In this document: positions 41,194-50,397 of the stretch, piece after piece
Layout: each line of letters opens with the position of its first letter
Position numbering within the stretch: the stretch's first letter is position 1
Assembly (NCBI GenBank): GCA_934660915.1
Contig: CAKUIF010000010.1
Span: 1-64,000, forward strand
Reading direction: 5' to 3'
Source: an uncultured Olsenella sp.
Lineage (GTDB): Bacteria > Actinomycetota > Coriobacteriia > Coriobacteriales > Atopobiaceae
DNA: 64,000 nucleotides
Program-made: the position numbers and the translations under genes
Notes under the pieces: model-generated
What the model was told of the DNA's origin: nothing
The model's database searches: none
Seen by the model: only the letters and a program-made list of their open reading frames with translations

Positions 41194-41901
41194 ATGGCTC
41201 AGAAAGGCGGCGCGCCCGGGCTTGGGGCGCGATTGAGGCGCATGGCAAGAAGATATGGATTCACGGGCGGGAAGGCGGCAACGACATTGCTCGTCGCAGT
41301 GCTCGCGCTCCTTGGCGTCGCGGGTGCACTTCTTTCCGGCAGGTCGGCGGGGGTGGAGATCACGCGGATTCCCGTTGCCGAGCAGCCGGCTGACGGCGAT
41401 TCGTCCCTTGCAGGCGAGGCGGGGGAGGGGGTTGTCGAGACTCCTCCCGTTGTCGTCCACGTGGACGGCGCCGTCGCCGCCCCGGGCGTGTACGAGCTTG
41501 CCGAGGATGCCCGCGTCAACGACGCGGTCGCTGCCGCCGGAGGGCTTCTTTCCGAGGCGGACACCTCGACGATCAACCTCGCGGCTCCCGTGTCCGACGG
41601 CGCCAAGGTTCATATCCCGACATCCGAGGAGCTGAGCGCCGGTGCGCAGGGCGCCTCCGGCGAATCTGGGAATGCCGGGGCGCCCGCGGGGTCGGCTTCA
41701 GCCGCGCCAACCCTTGTGAACATAAACACGGCCACCTCCGAGGAGCTGCAGAGGCTCTCCGGCGTCGGGGAGGCGACTGCGGCGGCGATCATCGAGGATA
41801 GGCAGGCAAACGGCTCCTTCTCGTCACCTGAGGACCTCATGCGCGTCTCGGGCATTGGCGAGAAGAAATTCGCGAAGATCAAGGCCCATATCTGTGTCTA
41901 G
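41194..41901 (+). CDS. comEA: competence DNA receptor ComEA
   Basis: 235 residues. One membrane helix (about 29-49) anchors it, a SLBB-type domain follows (VVVHVDGAVAAPGVYEL, about 86-102), then a low-complexity linker. The C-terminal helix-hairpin-helix pair (about 172-235: LVNINTATSEELQRLSGVGE and LMRVSGIGEKKFAKI) binds double-stranded DNA. It hands DNA to ComEC, encoded next. Confidence 0.93.
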   Translation: MAQKGGAPGLGARLRRMARRYGFTGGKAATTLLVAVLALLGVAGALLSGRSAGVEITRIPVAEQPADGDSSLAGEAGEGVVETPPVVVHVDGAVAAPGVYELAEDARVNDAVAAAGGLLSEADTSTINLAAPVSDGAKVHIPTSEELSAGAQGASGESGNAGAPAGSASAAPTLVNINTATSEELQRLSGVGEATAAAIIEDRQANGSFSSPEDLMRVSGIGEKKFAKIKAHICV

Positions 41902-44278
41902 GCAGGCGCCGCTGCCGCCGCGGCCGGCCATCCCTTTGAGCCTCGTGTGCCTCGCCGTGGCCATCGCCGTCGAGCGGCGGGTCTTGGCGTCGGGGGCCTC
42001 TGCGGGGGAAATCCTTGTGCCCGAATGCATGGCGCTGTGCATTGGCGCCGCCCTTGCGGTTCTGTGCCGCCGCCTCGGCGCGGCCGGTCTCGCCCTGGCG
42101 GTGGTCGCCGTAACGGTCGCTGGTTGCGCGGCGGGGGTTTCCGCGGGCGCTTTCTCAGCGAGGCTCTCCGACGCGACGTCGGCGTTCCTCGCGAGTCCGG
42201 TCTCCTCCTGGGAGCTCGAGATGGTCTCCGACATGAGCGGCGGCGACGGCTCATGGCGAGGGCGTGCCCGGGCGAGCGGGCCTCAAGGGCACGAGGCGCT
42301 CGTGTGGGTGACGAGCCCCGTGCACGTCGGGCGCGGCCACCGCTTCTCCTGCATTGGGAGGTTCTCTGCCGCGGGCAATGACGAGTGGGGCGTGTCGTGC
42401 CGCATGCAGGGCGTCTGCGGCACCGTACGAGCGTTTCGCGTCGAGGACCGCGGCCTCGACGACGGTCTATCCGGGATTCTCATGGGATTTCGGGAAGAGG
42501 CGCTCTCGGCGCTACTTTGCGAGGGCGGGACCGACGCTCCGAGGTCGGTGCTTGCCGGAGTGGTCTGCGGCTACTCGCCCGCCGCCCGAGAGGCTGGGCT
42601 CGACAAGGACTTTGCTGCCTGCGGGGCGTCGCACATGGTCGCCGTCTCCGGAAGCCATCTCGTGCTCATCGGGGCCATGGCGGAAGGCGTTCTTTCGAGG
42701 GTCAGGATGAGAAGGGCCGCGCGATTCGCGGCCCATGCTGCCTTTACGGGGCTGTTCGTCCTCTTTTGCGGGGCGCCTCCATCCGCCGTCAGGGCCTGGG
42801 CCATGTCGCTCGCCTCGGGAGGCTCCGAGCTTGCGGGGCGGCGCGGGCACGGGCTTTCGTCCGCTGCCGCCGCCGGGCTTATCATGACGCTTCTGCGTCC
42901 GGCCTGCTCAGGCGAGCTCGGGTTTCTCCTCTCGATGTCCTGCGTCGCCGCCATCGGCCTGTTCGGTGCCTATGCGAAGCACGTGGTCATTGTGGTTGCC
43001 GGCATGCGTGATGCACCGCGCGCCCTGCCTGCGGCGGTCCGGGCGGCCTTGCGCTCGCTGCGAAGGTCCGCGCTCGACGCGGTTGCGCTCACGCTCGTTT
43101 GCCAGACGGCGACGGTCGCGCTCACCCTACCCGCGTTTGGGACCTTCTCGGTCGTGGCGCCGGCAGCTAACGTGCCGCTCTCGCTTCTCTTTACCCCCAC
43201 GGTCTGCGCGGGTGCTCTCGCTGTTGCCGCGACTCCGCTCGCTTGGCTGCGCGCGCCTCTGTTGCGGCTTGCGGAGCTGCCCGCGGCGGCGTTGGTTTGC
43301 GCTCTCAGGATGGTCTCGGCGCTGCCCGTGACGAGCGTCCGGGTGGATGCCGATCCAGGGGTGCTTCTTGCCGCCACGGTGTTTTTGGGCGTCGCGCTGC
43401 TCGTCTTTTGGCCAAGGGTCAGCCGTCAGGGTCTCCTCGGCGCGCTCGCTGCGGCGCTGCTCGTGGTCGTGGTCGCGGATGTGAGGTGGCGTTGCTTCGC
43501 CCCTGCGAGGATCTGCGTCATGGATGTGGGCCAGGCGGACGCGATCCTCGTCGCCGACGGCTCCTCCACCCTCCTGGTCGACGCCGGGCTCGACGACAGG
43601 GTGGCAGCCGCGCTTTCCCGCAACCACGTGAGGCATCTCGACGCGGTCGTGCTCACGCATCTTGACCAGGACCACATCGGCGGCCTCGACGACCTTATCG
43701 GCGTGTGCTCGGTGGGGGAGGTGTATGTGGCCGAGGGCGTGGCGGCGCTCATGGGAGGCGAGCTCAGGGATGCCGTCGAGCGCCTTTGCGGGCACGGGCC
43801 ACGTGAGCTGGCTTATGGGGACGTCATATCCTGCGGAGGTTTTGAGGCTCGGGTGGTGTGGCCGCGGCAACCTGTGGCGGGTGCGGACGGGAACGCCGAC
43901 TCGGTCGTCCTCTCCGTCCTGTACGACGAGGAAGGGCGGAGCCTGTCCGCGCTTCTTACCGGGGACGCCGAGCAGGAGCAGACGGGCGAGGTCCTTGCCG
44001 CGGGGGATGTGGGGGACATCGATTTTCTGAAGGTCGGCCATCACGGGTCGGCGGTGTCGGTGAGTGCGGAGGAGGCCCGCGCCTTAAGCCCCGAGGTATC
44101 CGTGGCAAGCGCCGGGAAGAACAACCGCTACGGCCACCCGCGTGCCGAGTGCGTGGACGCGCTGGAGTCGGCGGGAAGTCGCTTTCTGTGCACCATCGAT
44201 GCGGGCGACGTCGTCGTCTGCCCAGGTGCGTCGGGTCCGCGGGTGAGCACCCAAAGGGGCTCTTTGATAACCGAATAG
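41894..44278 (+). CDS. comEC: competence DNA channel ComEC
   Basis: About 794 residues from the GTG at 41894, which overlaps the comEA stop; a longer frame starting at 41855 is not needed. Membrane helices in the first about 500 residues form the competence channel. The C-terminal metallo-beta-lactamase domain has THLDQDHIGGLDDL, expected to degrade the non-imported strand. DNA uptake machinery in a host with a prophage that carries ArdA is notable. Full length, no break seen. Confidence 0.93.
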   Translation: MSRQAPLPPRPAIPLSLVCLAVAIAVERRVLASGASAGEILVPECMALCIGAALAVLCRRLGAAGLALAVVAVTVAGCAAGVSAGAFSARLSDATSAFLASPVSSWELEMVSDMSGGDGSWRGRARASGPQGHEALVWVTSPVHVGRGHRFSCIGRFSAAGNDEWGVSCRMQGVCGTVRAFRVEDRGLDDGLSGILMGFREEALSALLCEGGTDAPRSVLAGVVCGYSPAAREAGLDKDFAACGASHMVAVSGSHLVLIGAMAEGVLSRVRMRRAARFAAHAAFTGLFVLFCGAPPSAVRAWAMSLASGGSELAGRRGHGLSSAAAAGLIMTLLRPACSGELGFLLSMSCVAAIGLFGAYAKHVVIVVAGMRDAPRALPAAVRAALRSLRRSALDAVALTLVCQTATVALTLPAFGTFSVVAPAANVPLSLLFTPTVCAGALAVAATPLAWLRAPLLRLAELPAAALVCALRMVSALPVTSVRVDADPGVLLAATVFLGVALLVFWPRVSRQGLLGALAAALLVVVVADVRWRCFAPARICVMDVGQADAILVADGSSTLLVDAGLDDRVAAALSRNHVRHLDAVVLTHLDQDHIGGLDDLIGVCSVGEVYVAEGVAALMGGELRDAVERLCGHGPRELAYGDVISCGGFEARVVWPRQPVAGADGNADSVVLSVLYDEEGRSLSALLTGDAEQEQTGEVLAAGDVGDIDFLKVGHHGSAVSVSAEEARALSPEVSVASAGKNNRYGHPRAECVDALESAGSRFLCTIDAGDVVVCPGASGPRVSTQRGSLITE

Positions 44279-44577
44279 CGCGGAGGTTACGGTCCAGGGC
44301 AGGCGGCGGCGCTTCCCCGAGCAGTCGAGGAGGTGGTGACTATGACCCCATCTGACGTGATAGCTCTTATCGCGCTCGTGCTGGCCGCCATTAGGCTTGG
44401 TATCGAGATAAGGAAGTAGCCGCCCCCTACAGGAGAGGACGGCCGCCCCACACGCTCAAAACGTGAAACTGGAGGCGCGCCAACCCATCCCCCGGGTTCG
44501 CCGCCTGTCTTGGATTGTAGCCTCTGCGGAGCCCTTGCGGCAAGGGGTATTATTGATGCCCACGAGAAAGGAACCCC
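44279..44577. other. intergenic holding one peptide gene
   Basis: Apart from the 25-aa ORF at 44342-44419 there is no gene. An inverted repeat AACCC/GGGTT lies near 44479-44496, and a possible -10 box TATTAT at about 44548 precedes holA. Confidence 0.45.
44342..44419 (+). CDS. 25-aa hydrophobic peptide, candidate type I toxin
   Basis: A strong site (GAGGAGG, ten bases before the ATG) opens a 25-codon ORF with one hydrophobic helix (IALIALVLAAIRLGI) and a basic end (EIRK). It begins MTPSDVIAL, close to the opening of the putative holin-like toxin peptides of Gram-positive bacteria. Overlapping antisense RNA would be needed for a type I toxin-antitoxin pair and cannot be proved here. Confidence 0.55.
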   Translation: MTPSDVIALIALVLAAIRLGIEIRK

Positions 44578-45540
44578 ATGGCACAAGCCCCCCAGCTTCT
44601 TGCGGCCTACCTTGCCGTAGGTCCCGATGAGCTTAAGTGCAAAGAGACGCTCAGTCGCCTTAAGGCCCGCGCGGCAGGCCCCTTCGAGGCGTTCAACCTC
44701 GAGGAGATCGAGGCTTCTGCGGACCTCGAGCCCCAGGCGCTGCTCTCTTCCCTCAACACACTGCCGATGGGCGCCGATCGCCGCATCGTCGTCGTGGAGA
44801 ACGCGGAGAAGCTCGCAAAGCCCGTCTCGGAGGCGCTTATCAAGTATCTGGCGAATCCGAACGAGGCCTGTACCCTGTGCCTTACCGCCACGACGCTTGC
44901 AAAGACCACTAGGTTGTACAAAGCCTTGGCCAAAGTCGGTCCCAAGGCCGTTATAGACTGCTCCGCAAAGAAGGGCCGCGACCTTCTCCCGTATGTGCAG
45001 AAGCTCGCGCGCTCCCACAACCTCACGATCTCGTCCGACGCCGCCAGCGAGCTCACGGCCCGCGTGGGCGAGTCCTCAACGATGCTGGACACGCAGCTCA
45101 CAAGCCTCTCGGCGCTGCTCGGCGGCGGGGGCAACGTCACGCTGGAGCTCGTAGAGGCAAATGTCGCTCGTGTGGCGGAGGTCAAGCCGTGGGAGTTTCT
45201 CGACCGGCTGGCCCAGCGCGACCTCGTGCGCAGCCTCCAGCTCCTTCGCCTCCTGGGCGGTGGCTCCGCGATCGGCCTGTGCTCCCTCATCTGCGGGCGT
45301 GTGCGCGAGCTCATCTGCGCAAAGAGCCTTGCCGCCCGCGGCGAGGACGGGCTTGTGGCGAAGGAGCTCAAAAAACAGGATTGGCAGGTGCGCAACCTCG
45401 GGCGCTGGGCGGGGAACTTCCGCGACGGCGAGCTTGAGCTTCTGCTCTCCAAGTGCGCCGACGCGGACGCCGCCCTCAAGTCCGGCGCCGACGAGCAGTC
45501 GACCCTCACGGCCCTCGTGTGCGCCGTCTGCGGCCGCTAG
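44578..45540 (+). CDS. holA: DNA polymerase III delta subunit
   Basis: 320 residues, AAAGGAACC before the ATG. The domain layout fits delta: an N-terminal AAA-like domain without a P-loop (LSSLNTLPMGADRRIVVVEN, about 57-76), the middle lid and a C-terminal collar domain (WEFLDRLAQRDLVRSLQLL). It opens the beta clamp in the clamp loader. Confidence 0.88.
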   Translation: MAQAPQLLAAYLAVGPDELKCKETLSRLKARAAGPFEAFNLEEIEASADLEPQALLSSLNTLPMGADRRIVVVENAEKLAKPVSEALIKYLANPNEACTLCLTATTLAKTTRLYKALAKVGPKAVIDCSAKKGRDLLPYVQKLARSHNLTISSDAASELTARVGESSTMLDTQLTSLSALLGGGGNVTLELVEANVARVAEVKPWEFLDRLAQRDLVRSLQLLRLLGGGSAIGLCSLICGRVRELICAKSLAARGEDGLVAKELKKQDWQVRNLGRWAGNFRDGELELLLSKCADADAALKSGADEQSTLTALVCAVCGR

Positions 45541-45547
45541 CCTCCCG

Positions 45548-45632
45548 TGGGACAAAAGGGACGGGGTATTTTGTCCCAAAACGTGGAGAGGCTCCACAAG
45601 TTGGGACAAAATACCCCGTCCCTTTTGTCCCA
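45548..45632. repeat. 32-bp perfect inverted repeat with hairpin loop
   Basis: The arms at 45548-45579 and 45601-45632 are perfectly complementary. The 21-base loop itself contains a 6-bp stem (45583-45588 against 45592-45597). Each arm starts with TGGGACAAAAGGGACGGGG and ends in TTTTGTCCCA-like sequence. Dispersed palindromes of this GGGAC...GTCCC type occur in many genomes and are associated with REP-type elements. There is no gene inside. Confidence 0.9.
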
Positions 45633-45663
45633 AAAAAAGACCCCGGGCAGCACCCCGGGGTCT
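45632..45663 (-). terminator. terminator for rpsT
   Basis: On the minus strand a perfect 10-bp stem (45654-45663 against 45638-45647) is followed by seven T. It lies 30 bases past the rpsT stop. Confidence 0.9.
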
Positions 45664-45692
45664 ATAAAAGGTTCCGAATGTCGGAGAAGAAG

Positions 45693-45956
45693 CTACTTGA
45701 TGGTGTTGACGAGCTTCTGGACGCCGGACTTGCGCTGGGCAGCCTGGTTCTTGTGGATGATGCCCTTGGAGGCAGCCTTGTCCAGGAGACGGCCGGCCTT
45801 GTTGGCGGCGGTCTGAGCGGCCTCGACGTCCTTGGCCTCGACGGCGGTGCGGACGGCCTTGACGGCGGTCTTCAGCTCGGAGCGGACTGCGCGGTTGCGG
45901 ACGCGAGCCTTCTCGGCGGTGATGATGCGCTTCTTCTGCGACTTGATGTTAGCCAC
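45693..45956 (-). CDS. rpsT: 30S ribosomal protein S20
   Basis: 87 residues starting at the GTG at 45956 (GAAAGGAA upstream); the longer frame to 46040 is not supported. The Lys-rich helical start ANIKSQKKRIITAEKARVRN and the GIIHKNQAAQRKS segment are typical of S20. It binds 16S rRNA. It is transcribed opposite to its neighbours. Confidence 0.95.
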   Translation of the reverse strand: MANIKSQKKRIITAEKARVRNRAVRSELKTAVKAVRTAVEAKDVEAAQTAANKAGRLLDKAASKGIIHKNQAAQRKSGVQKLVNTIK

Positions 45957-46074
45957 GTGCGGTTCCTTTCGATTACAAATACTGAGCCCTCTTGCGGAAC
46001 CGACTGTGGGGGTTGTCGGATCCAGACACGGCGAGGTCAACTTCGCGAGTATAGCATGTTGGTTTCGTTTTCGC

Positions 46075-46080
46075 TATGAT
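46075..46080 (+). promoter_or_regulatory. -10 box TATGAT directly before lepA
   Basis: TATGAT ends eight bases before the lepA ATG at 46088. With the usual spacing, transcription would start at or beside the ATG, so the mRNA could be leaderless. No ribosome binding site lies upstream. The -35 box is weak. Confidence 0.45.
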
Positions 46081-46087
46081 TCATCTT

Positions 46088-47899
46088 ATGACTACTTATG
46101 ACACCTCACATATTCGCAACTTCTCTATCGTTGCGCACATCGACCACGGCAAGTCGACCATTTCGGACCGTATTCTCGAGCTCACCAACACGGTTGAGGA
46201 GCGCGACATGGAGGCCCAGCTGCTCGACACCATGGACATCGAGCGAGAGCGCGGCATCACCATCAAGAGCAACGCCGTGCGCGTCTCCTACGATGCCGAC
46301 GACGGCGAGACCTACCAGTTCAACCTCATCGACACCCCGGGCCACGTCGACTTTACCTACGAGGTGAGCCGCTCCCTCGCAGCGTGCGAGGGAGCCGTCC
46401 TTGTTGTCGACGCCACCCAGGGCGTGGAGGCGCAGACGGTCTCGAACGCGACGCTCGCCATGAACGCCGACCTCGACATCGTCCCGGCGATCAACAAGAT
46501 CGACCTGCCCTCGGCGCACCCCGATGAGGTCAAGGAGGAGATCGAGGAGGACCTCGCCATCCCCGCCGACGACGCCGTGTGCGTCTCGGGAAAGACGGGC
46601 GAAGGCATCCATGACCTGCTCGAGGCCATCGTCTTCCTCGTCTCGCCCCCCAAAGGCGACGCGAAGGCGCCCCTCAAGGCCCTCATCCTCGACTCGTACT
46701 TCGACGAGTACCGCGGCGTGGTCGCCACGGTGCGTGTCTTCGACGGGTCCATTCGCAAGGGCCAGACCCTGCGCATGATGCAGGCGGGCACCGACTTTCT
46801 CGTCGACGGCGTGGGCGTCAAGCGCCCGGCCGAGCAGCTCCTGTCTGAGCTCTCCGTCGGCGAGGTCGGCTTCGTCGTCACGGGTCTCAAGGACCCCGAC
46901 GCCGTGCGCGTGGGCGATACCCTCACCTACGCGGACAATCCGACGGACGAGCCCCTGCCGGGCTACCGCGAGGCCAAGCCGATGGTCTTCACGGGGCTCT
47001 TCCCCGTGGACAACAAAGACTACGAGAACCTCCGCGACGCGCTCGACAAGCTGCACGTCAACGACCCGTCGCTTACCTGGGAGCCCGAGACCTCCGTGGC
47101 GCTCGGCTTCGGCTTCCGCGTCGGCTTCCTCGGTCTTCTTCACATGGAGGTCGTCAAGGAGCGCCTGGAGCGCGAGTTCAACCTGTCGCTCATCGCCACG
47201 AGCCCCTCGGTCGACTACCACGTCTACAAGACCGACGGCGAGATGATCGAGGTCAGGAGCCCCCAGGACCTCCCCGACGTCACCCGAATCGAGCACATCG
47301 AGGAGCCCTACCTCAACGCCAAGGTCATCGTTCCGCCCGAGTTCACCGGCGCGGTCATGCAGCTCGGCATCGAGCACCGCGGCGAGATGCGCGACATGGT
47401 CTACCTCACCGAGAAGTCCGTCGAGATGCACTTCGACATCCCGCTGGCCGAGCTCATCCTCGATTTTTTCGACCAGCTCAAGAGCCGCACCAAGGGCTAT
47501 GCCTCCCTCGACTACGAGTTCTCCGAGTATCGTGCGAGCGAGCTGGTCAAGCTCGACATCCTGCTGTCCGGCGACGAGGTCGACGCGCTCTCGTTCATCG
47601 TCCACAAGGACAAGGCCTACACCCTCGCGCGCGGCCTGTGCGACAAGCTCAAGGAGATCATCCCGCGCCAGCAGTTCGAGGTCCCCATCCAAGGCGCCAT
47701 CGGCAACAAGATCATCAGCCGCTCGACCGTCAAGGCCATGCGCAAGGACGTCCTCGCCAAGTGCTACGGCGGCGACATCTCGCGTAAGCGCAAGCTCCTC
47801 GAGAAACAGAAGGAGGGCAAGAAGCGCATGAAGCAGATCGGCAGCGTCGAGGTGCCCCAGGAGGCGTTCCTCGCCGTCCTCAAGGTTGACGACGAGTAG
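46088..47899 (+). CDS. lepA: elongation factor 4 (LepA)
   Basis: 603 residues from the ATG at 46088; an ATG four codons earlier is possible. The GTPase motifs AHIDHGKST (about 16-24), DTPGHVDF and NKIDLP are intact. The C-terminal domain has the LepA-specific tail with FEVPIQGAIGNKIISRSTVK and RKLLEKQKEGKKRMKQIG. It back-translocates stalled ribosomes. It is the first of a lepA-dus-hemW operon. Confidence 0.96.
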   Translation: MTTYDTSHIRNFSIVAHIDHGKSTISDRILELTNTVEERDMEAQLLDTMDIERERGITIKSNAVRVSYDADDGETYQFNLIDTPGHVDFTYEVSRSLAACEGAVLVVDATQGVEAQTVSNATLAMNADLDIVPAINKIDLPSAHPDEVKEEIEEDLAIPADDAVCVSGKTGEGIHDLLEAIVFLVSPPKGDAKAPLKALILDSYFDEYRGVVATVRVFDGSIRKGQTLRMMQAGTDFLVDGVGVKRPAEQLLSELSVGEVGFVVTGLKDPDAVRVGDTLTYADNPTDEPLPGYREAKPMVFTGLFPVDNKDYENLRDALDKLHVNDPSLTWEPETSVALGFGFRVGFLGLLHMEVVKERLEREFNLSLIATSPSVDYHVYKTDGEMIEVRSPQDLPDVTRIEHIEEPYLNAKVIVPPEFTGAVMQLGIEHRGEMRDMVYLTEKSVEMHFDIPLAELILDFFDQLKSRTKGYASLDYEFSEYRASELVKLDILLSGDEVDALSFIVHKDKAYTLARGLCDKLKEIIPRQQFEVPIQGAIGNKIISRSTVKAMRKDVLAKCYGGDISRKRKLLEKQKEGKKRMKQIGSVEVPQEAFLAVLKVDDE

Positions 47900-49014
47900 T
47901 GGGGGAGAGCTTGACCCAGATACAGACGAGCCCCGCCGACGTCCTGGCCAGCTTTGGCCCGGGCGTCGGTTTGTGCGGGGACATCCACCCGTTCGCGAAC
48001 GGAAAGAAGGACACGCCCTTAGCCGAGCGCCTTGTGGGAAATCCGCTGCTCATGGCCCCTATGGCGGGGGTGACCGACTCCGCATACCGCATGATGGCCC
48101 GCGCCGGCGGGGCGGACGTCGCCTATTCGGAGATGGTCTCGTGCGCCGGGCTCCACTACGGCGGCAACGGCAGCTGGGAGCTCACCGAGTGCGCCGAGGG
48201 CGAGCCCGACCTCGCGGTGCAGCTCTTCGGCACCAAGCCCGAGCTCTTCCGCGAGGCGGCGGAGGGCGTAGCCGAGCGACTTGGCACAAGGCTTGTGCTC
48301 ATCGACATCAACATGGCGTGCCCCGTGCCCAAGGTCACAAAGAAGGGCGAGGGCGCCGCGCTCATGGAGACCCCGGAGCTCGCCGAGACCCTCGTGTCCG
48401 CCTGCGTTGAGGCTCTTGCCCCCTATGGGGTACCCGTGACGGTGAAGATCCGACGCGGCCGCTACGACGGGCGCGAGCTCGCCCCGGAGTTCGCGCGGCG
48501 GATGGAGGCGGCTGGCGCCCAGGCGGTGGCGGTCCACGGGCGCTATGCCACGCAGTTCTACCACGGCGAGGCGGACTGGGACACGGTCCGCCGAGTCGCC
48601 GGCGCGGTCAAGATCCCCGTCATCGGCTCCGGCGACGTCCGCGACGCGCATGAGGCGGCGAGGATGCTTTCCGAGACCGGGGCCCGTGCCGTCATGGTCG
48701 CCCGCGGGAGCTACGGCAACCCGTGGGTATTCAACCAGGCGAAGGATATCCTGGCCGGCAAGGAGCCGTTCGCGCCGGGCCTCGTCACGCGCATCGAGGC
48801 GTTCGAGTGCCATATGCGCCTGCTCGCTGCCACCGGGGCTCACCTCAAGAGGGGCAGGAGCCTCGCGAACTGGTACCTCAAGGGTATGCCGGAGGCGGCG
48901 TTCTGGCGTGGCGAGGCAAACAAGTGCATCACGCTCGAGGAGTTCCTCCGCGTGAGCGCGCGGATTAAGGAAGCGATGGCGGAGGCCGAGGATCATGGCT
49001 TCGAAATTAGATAA
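47899..49014 (+). CDS. dus: tRNA-dihydrouridine synthase
   Basis: 371 residues starting at the GTG that overlaps the lepA stop (TAGTG); a TTG at 47911 is the alternative. FMN-barrel motifs include LMAPMAGVTDSAYR (about 50-63), the catalytic region INMACPVPKVTKKGEGAALM and IGSGDVRD. It reduces uridines in the D-loop of tRNA. Confidence 0.92.
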   Translation: MGESLTQIQTSPADVLASFGPGVGLCGDIHPFANGKKDTPLAERLVGNPLLMAPMAGVTDSAYRMMARAGGADVAYSEMVSCAGLHYGGNGSWELTECAEGEPDLAVQLFGTKPELFREAAEGVAERLGTRLVLIDINMACPVPKVTKKGEGAALMETPELAETLVSACVEALAPYGVPVTVKIRRGRYDGRELAPEFARRMEAAGAQAVAVHGRYATQFYHGEADWDTVRRVAGAVKIPVIGSGDVRDAHEAARMLSETGARAVMVARGSYGNPWVFNQAKDILAGKEPFAPGLVTRIEAFECHMRLLAATGAHLKRGRSLANWYLKGMPEAAFWRGEANKCITLEEFLRVSARIKEAMAEAEDHGFEIR

Positions 49015-50257
49015 CGCTCGTGCTTGGGAGGCCCGCCTTGAGCGGGCCTCTGCCTATGCGCTTTATCTGCACGTGCCGTTTTGCGCGCAGAAGTGCGCCT
49101 ACTGCGACTTCGCCTCATGGGCGATTCGCAGGGGCGACCCCCTGATGTCCGCCTATGCCGACGCCTTGGTGTCGCAGGTCCGCGAGCTCGAGGACCTCGG
49201 TGTCCTCGAGGGGCTGCGTACCGCCTATATCGGGGGCGGCACGCCATCGCTTTTGGGTGCGCCTACGCTCGGGGGCCTCGTGGCGTGCGCCTCCGCCCTG
49301 GGCCCTGAGGAGCTGAGCTGCGAGGCGAACCCCGACTCGCTGGGAAACGACGTCATCGAGGCGCTTCTATCCAACGGGGCGACTCGGGTTTCCATAGGCG
49401 TCCAAAGCCTCATCGACACGGAGCTCGCCGAGCTCGGCCGCCTCCATGATTCCGCGCTCGCGCAGGAGCGGGTGCGCGCCGCAGTGGGCTCCGGCCTTGA
49501 CGTCTCGTGCGACTTAATGTGCGCGACTCCGGGCCAAACCGACGCTTCTTGGCAAGAAACCCTTGAGGCCGCGATCGCGCTTGGGGTCTCACATATGAGC
49601 GTCTATCCCTTGATGATCGAGGAGGGGACGGCGTTCGATCGGCGCTATTCCAATGATGAGTGCGCTTGGAACTCAGACGAGGTGCAGGCTCGCCGAATGC
49701 AAAAGGCTCAAGTTGAGCTTGAACGTCATGGATTCAATCAATATGAGGTAGCTAGCTACGCAAAGGCCGATAAAGTCTGCAAACACAACATCGCGTATTG
49801 GACCGCGCAGCCTTACTTTGGCCTCGGAACCAAAGCCTCAAGTATGCTAACCCTAAAGCTCTACTTGAAGCTTTGTGAGGCGTGTCGATGCTTGCCCGCG
49901 CCCCCTTCCGAAGCTTCCCGGGCGCGTCTTACGGTAAAGAACTCTCGGTCCGAGATCGCGCGCGACCCACAACTCGCTTCACTAAGGTTCAATATAGAGT
50001 TTCTAACCGATGCACAGGCCGCCGCGGAGGACCTCATGCTGGGTGCCCGCATGCGGGCGGGGCTCGACCCCGGCCTCGTCGCCCATGCCCGCCGCTTGCT
50101 TCCCACGCTCGACGAGTGTCTCGATGGGCTCGTGACGGAAGGCTACCTTACGGCCCGGGTGGGGAGGCTCGCGCCCACGGAGCGTGGCTGGCTGCTCGGC
50201 AACGAGCTCTACGAGCGCCTCTGGGACCTTGCTCCCGGGGACGTGCTTGAGGTCTAA
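48995..50257 (+). CDS. hemW: HemW-like radical SAM heme chaperone
   Basis: 420 residues. The radical SAM site is CAQKCAYC with C30, C34 and C37, followed by YIGGGTPSLL. The HemW extension after about 300 is present. This family was long named oxygen-independent coproporphyrinogen oxidase but mostly binds heme as a trafficking chaperone. The start overlaps the end of dus by 20 bases. Confidence 0.85.
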   Translation: MASKLDNARAWEARLERASAYALYLHVPFCAQKCAYCDFASWAIRRGDPLMSAYADALVSQVRELEDLGVLEGLRTAYIGGGTPSLLGAPTLGGLVACASALGPEELSCEANPDSLGNDVIEALLSNGATRVSIGVQSLIDTELAELGRLHDSALAQERVRAAVGSGLDVSCDLMCATPGQTDASWQETLEAAIALGVSHMSVYPLMIEEGTAFDRRYSNDECAWNSDEVQARRMQKAQVELERHGFNQYEVASYAKADKVCKHNIAYWTAQPYFGLGTKASSMLTLKLYLKLCEACRCLPAPPSEASRARLTVKNSRSEIARDPQLASLRFNIEFLTDAQAAAEDLMLGARMRAGLDPGLVAHARRLLPTLDECLDGLVTEGYLTARVGRLAPTERGWLLGNELYERLWDLAPGDVLEV

Positions 50258-50397
50258 GTCGCTTTCGCGTTGCGTTTGCCTGACAAAGTCAACCATTCGC
50301 CGAGCGCGCCTGCTCTTCTTCCCGCAATTAGGCATGATGCATGTTGTGGAGCGCGGCCGATCAGATGTCCCGCGCACTATTGAGGAGAGGAAAGCGC

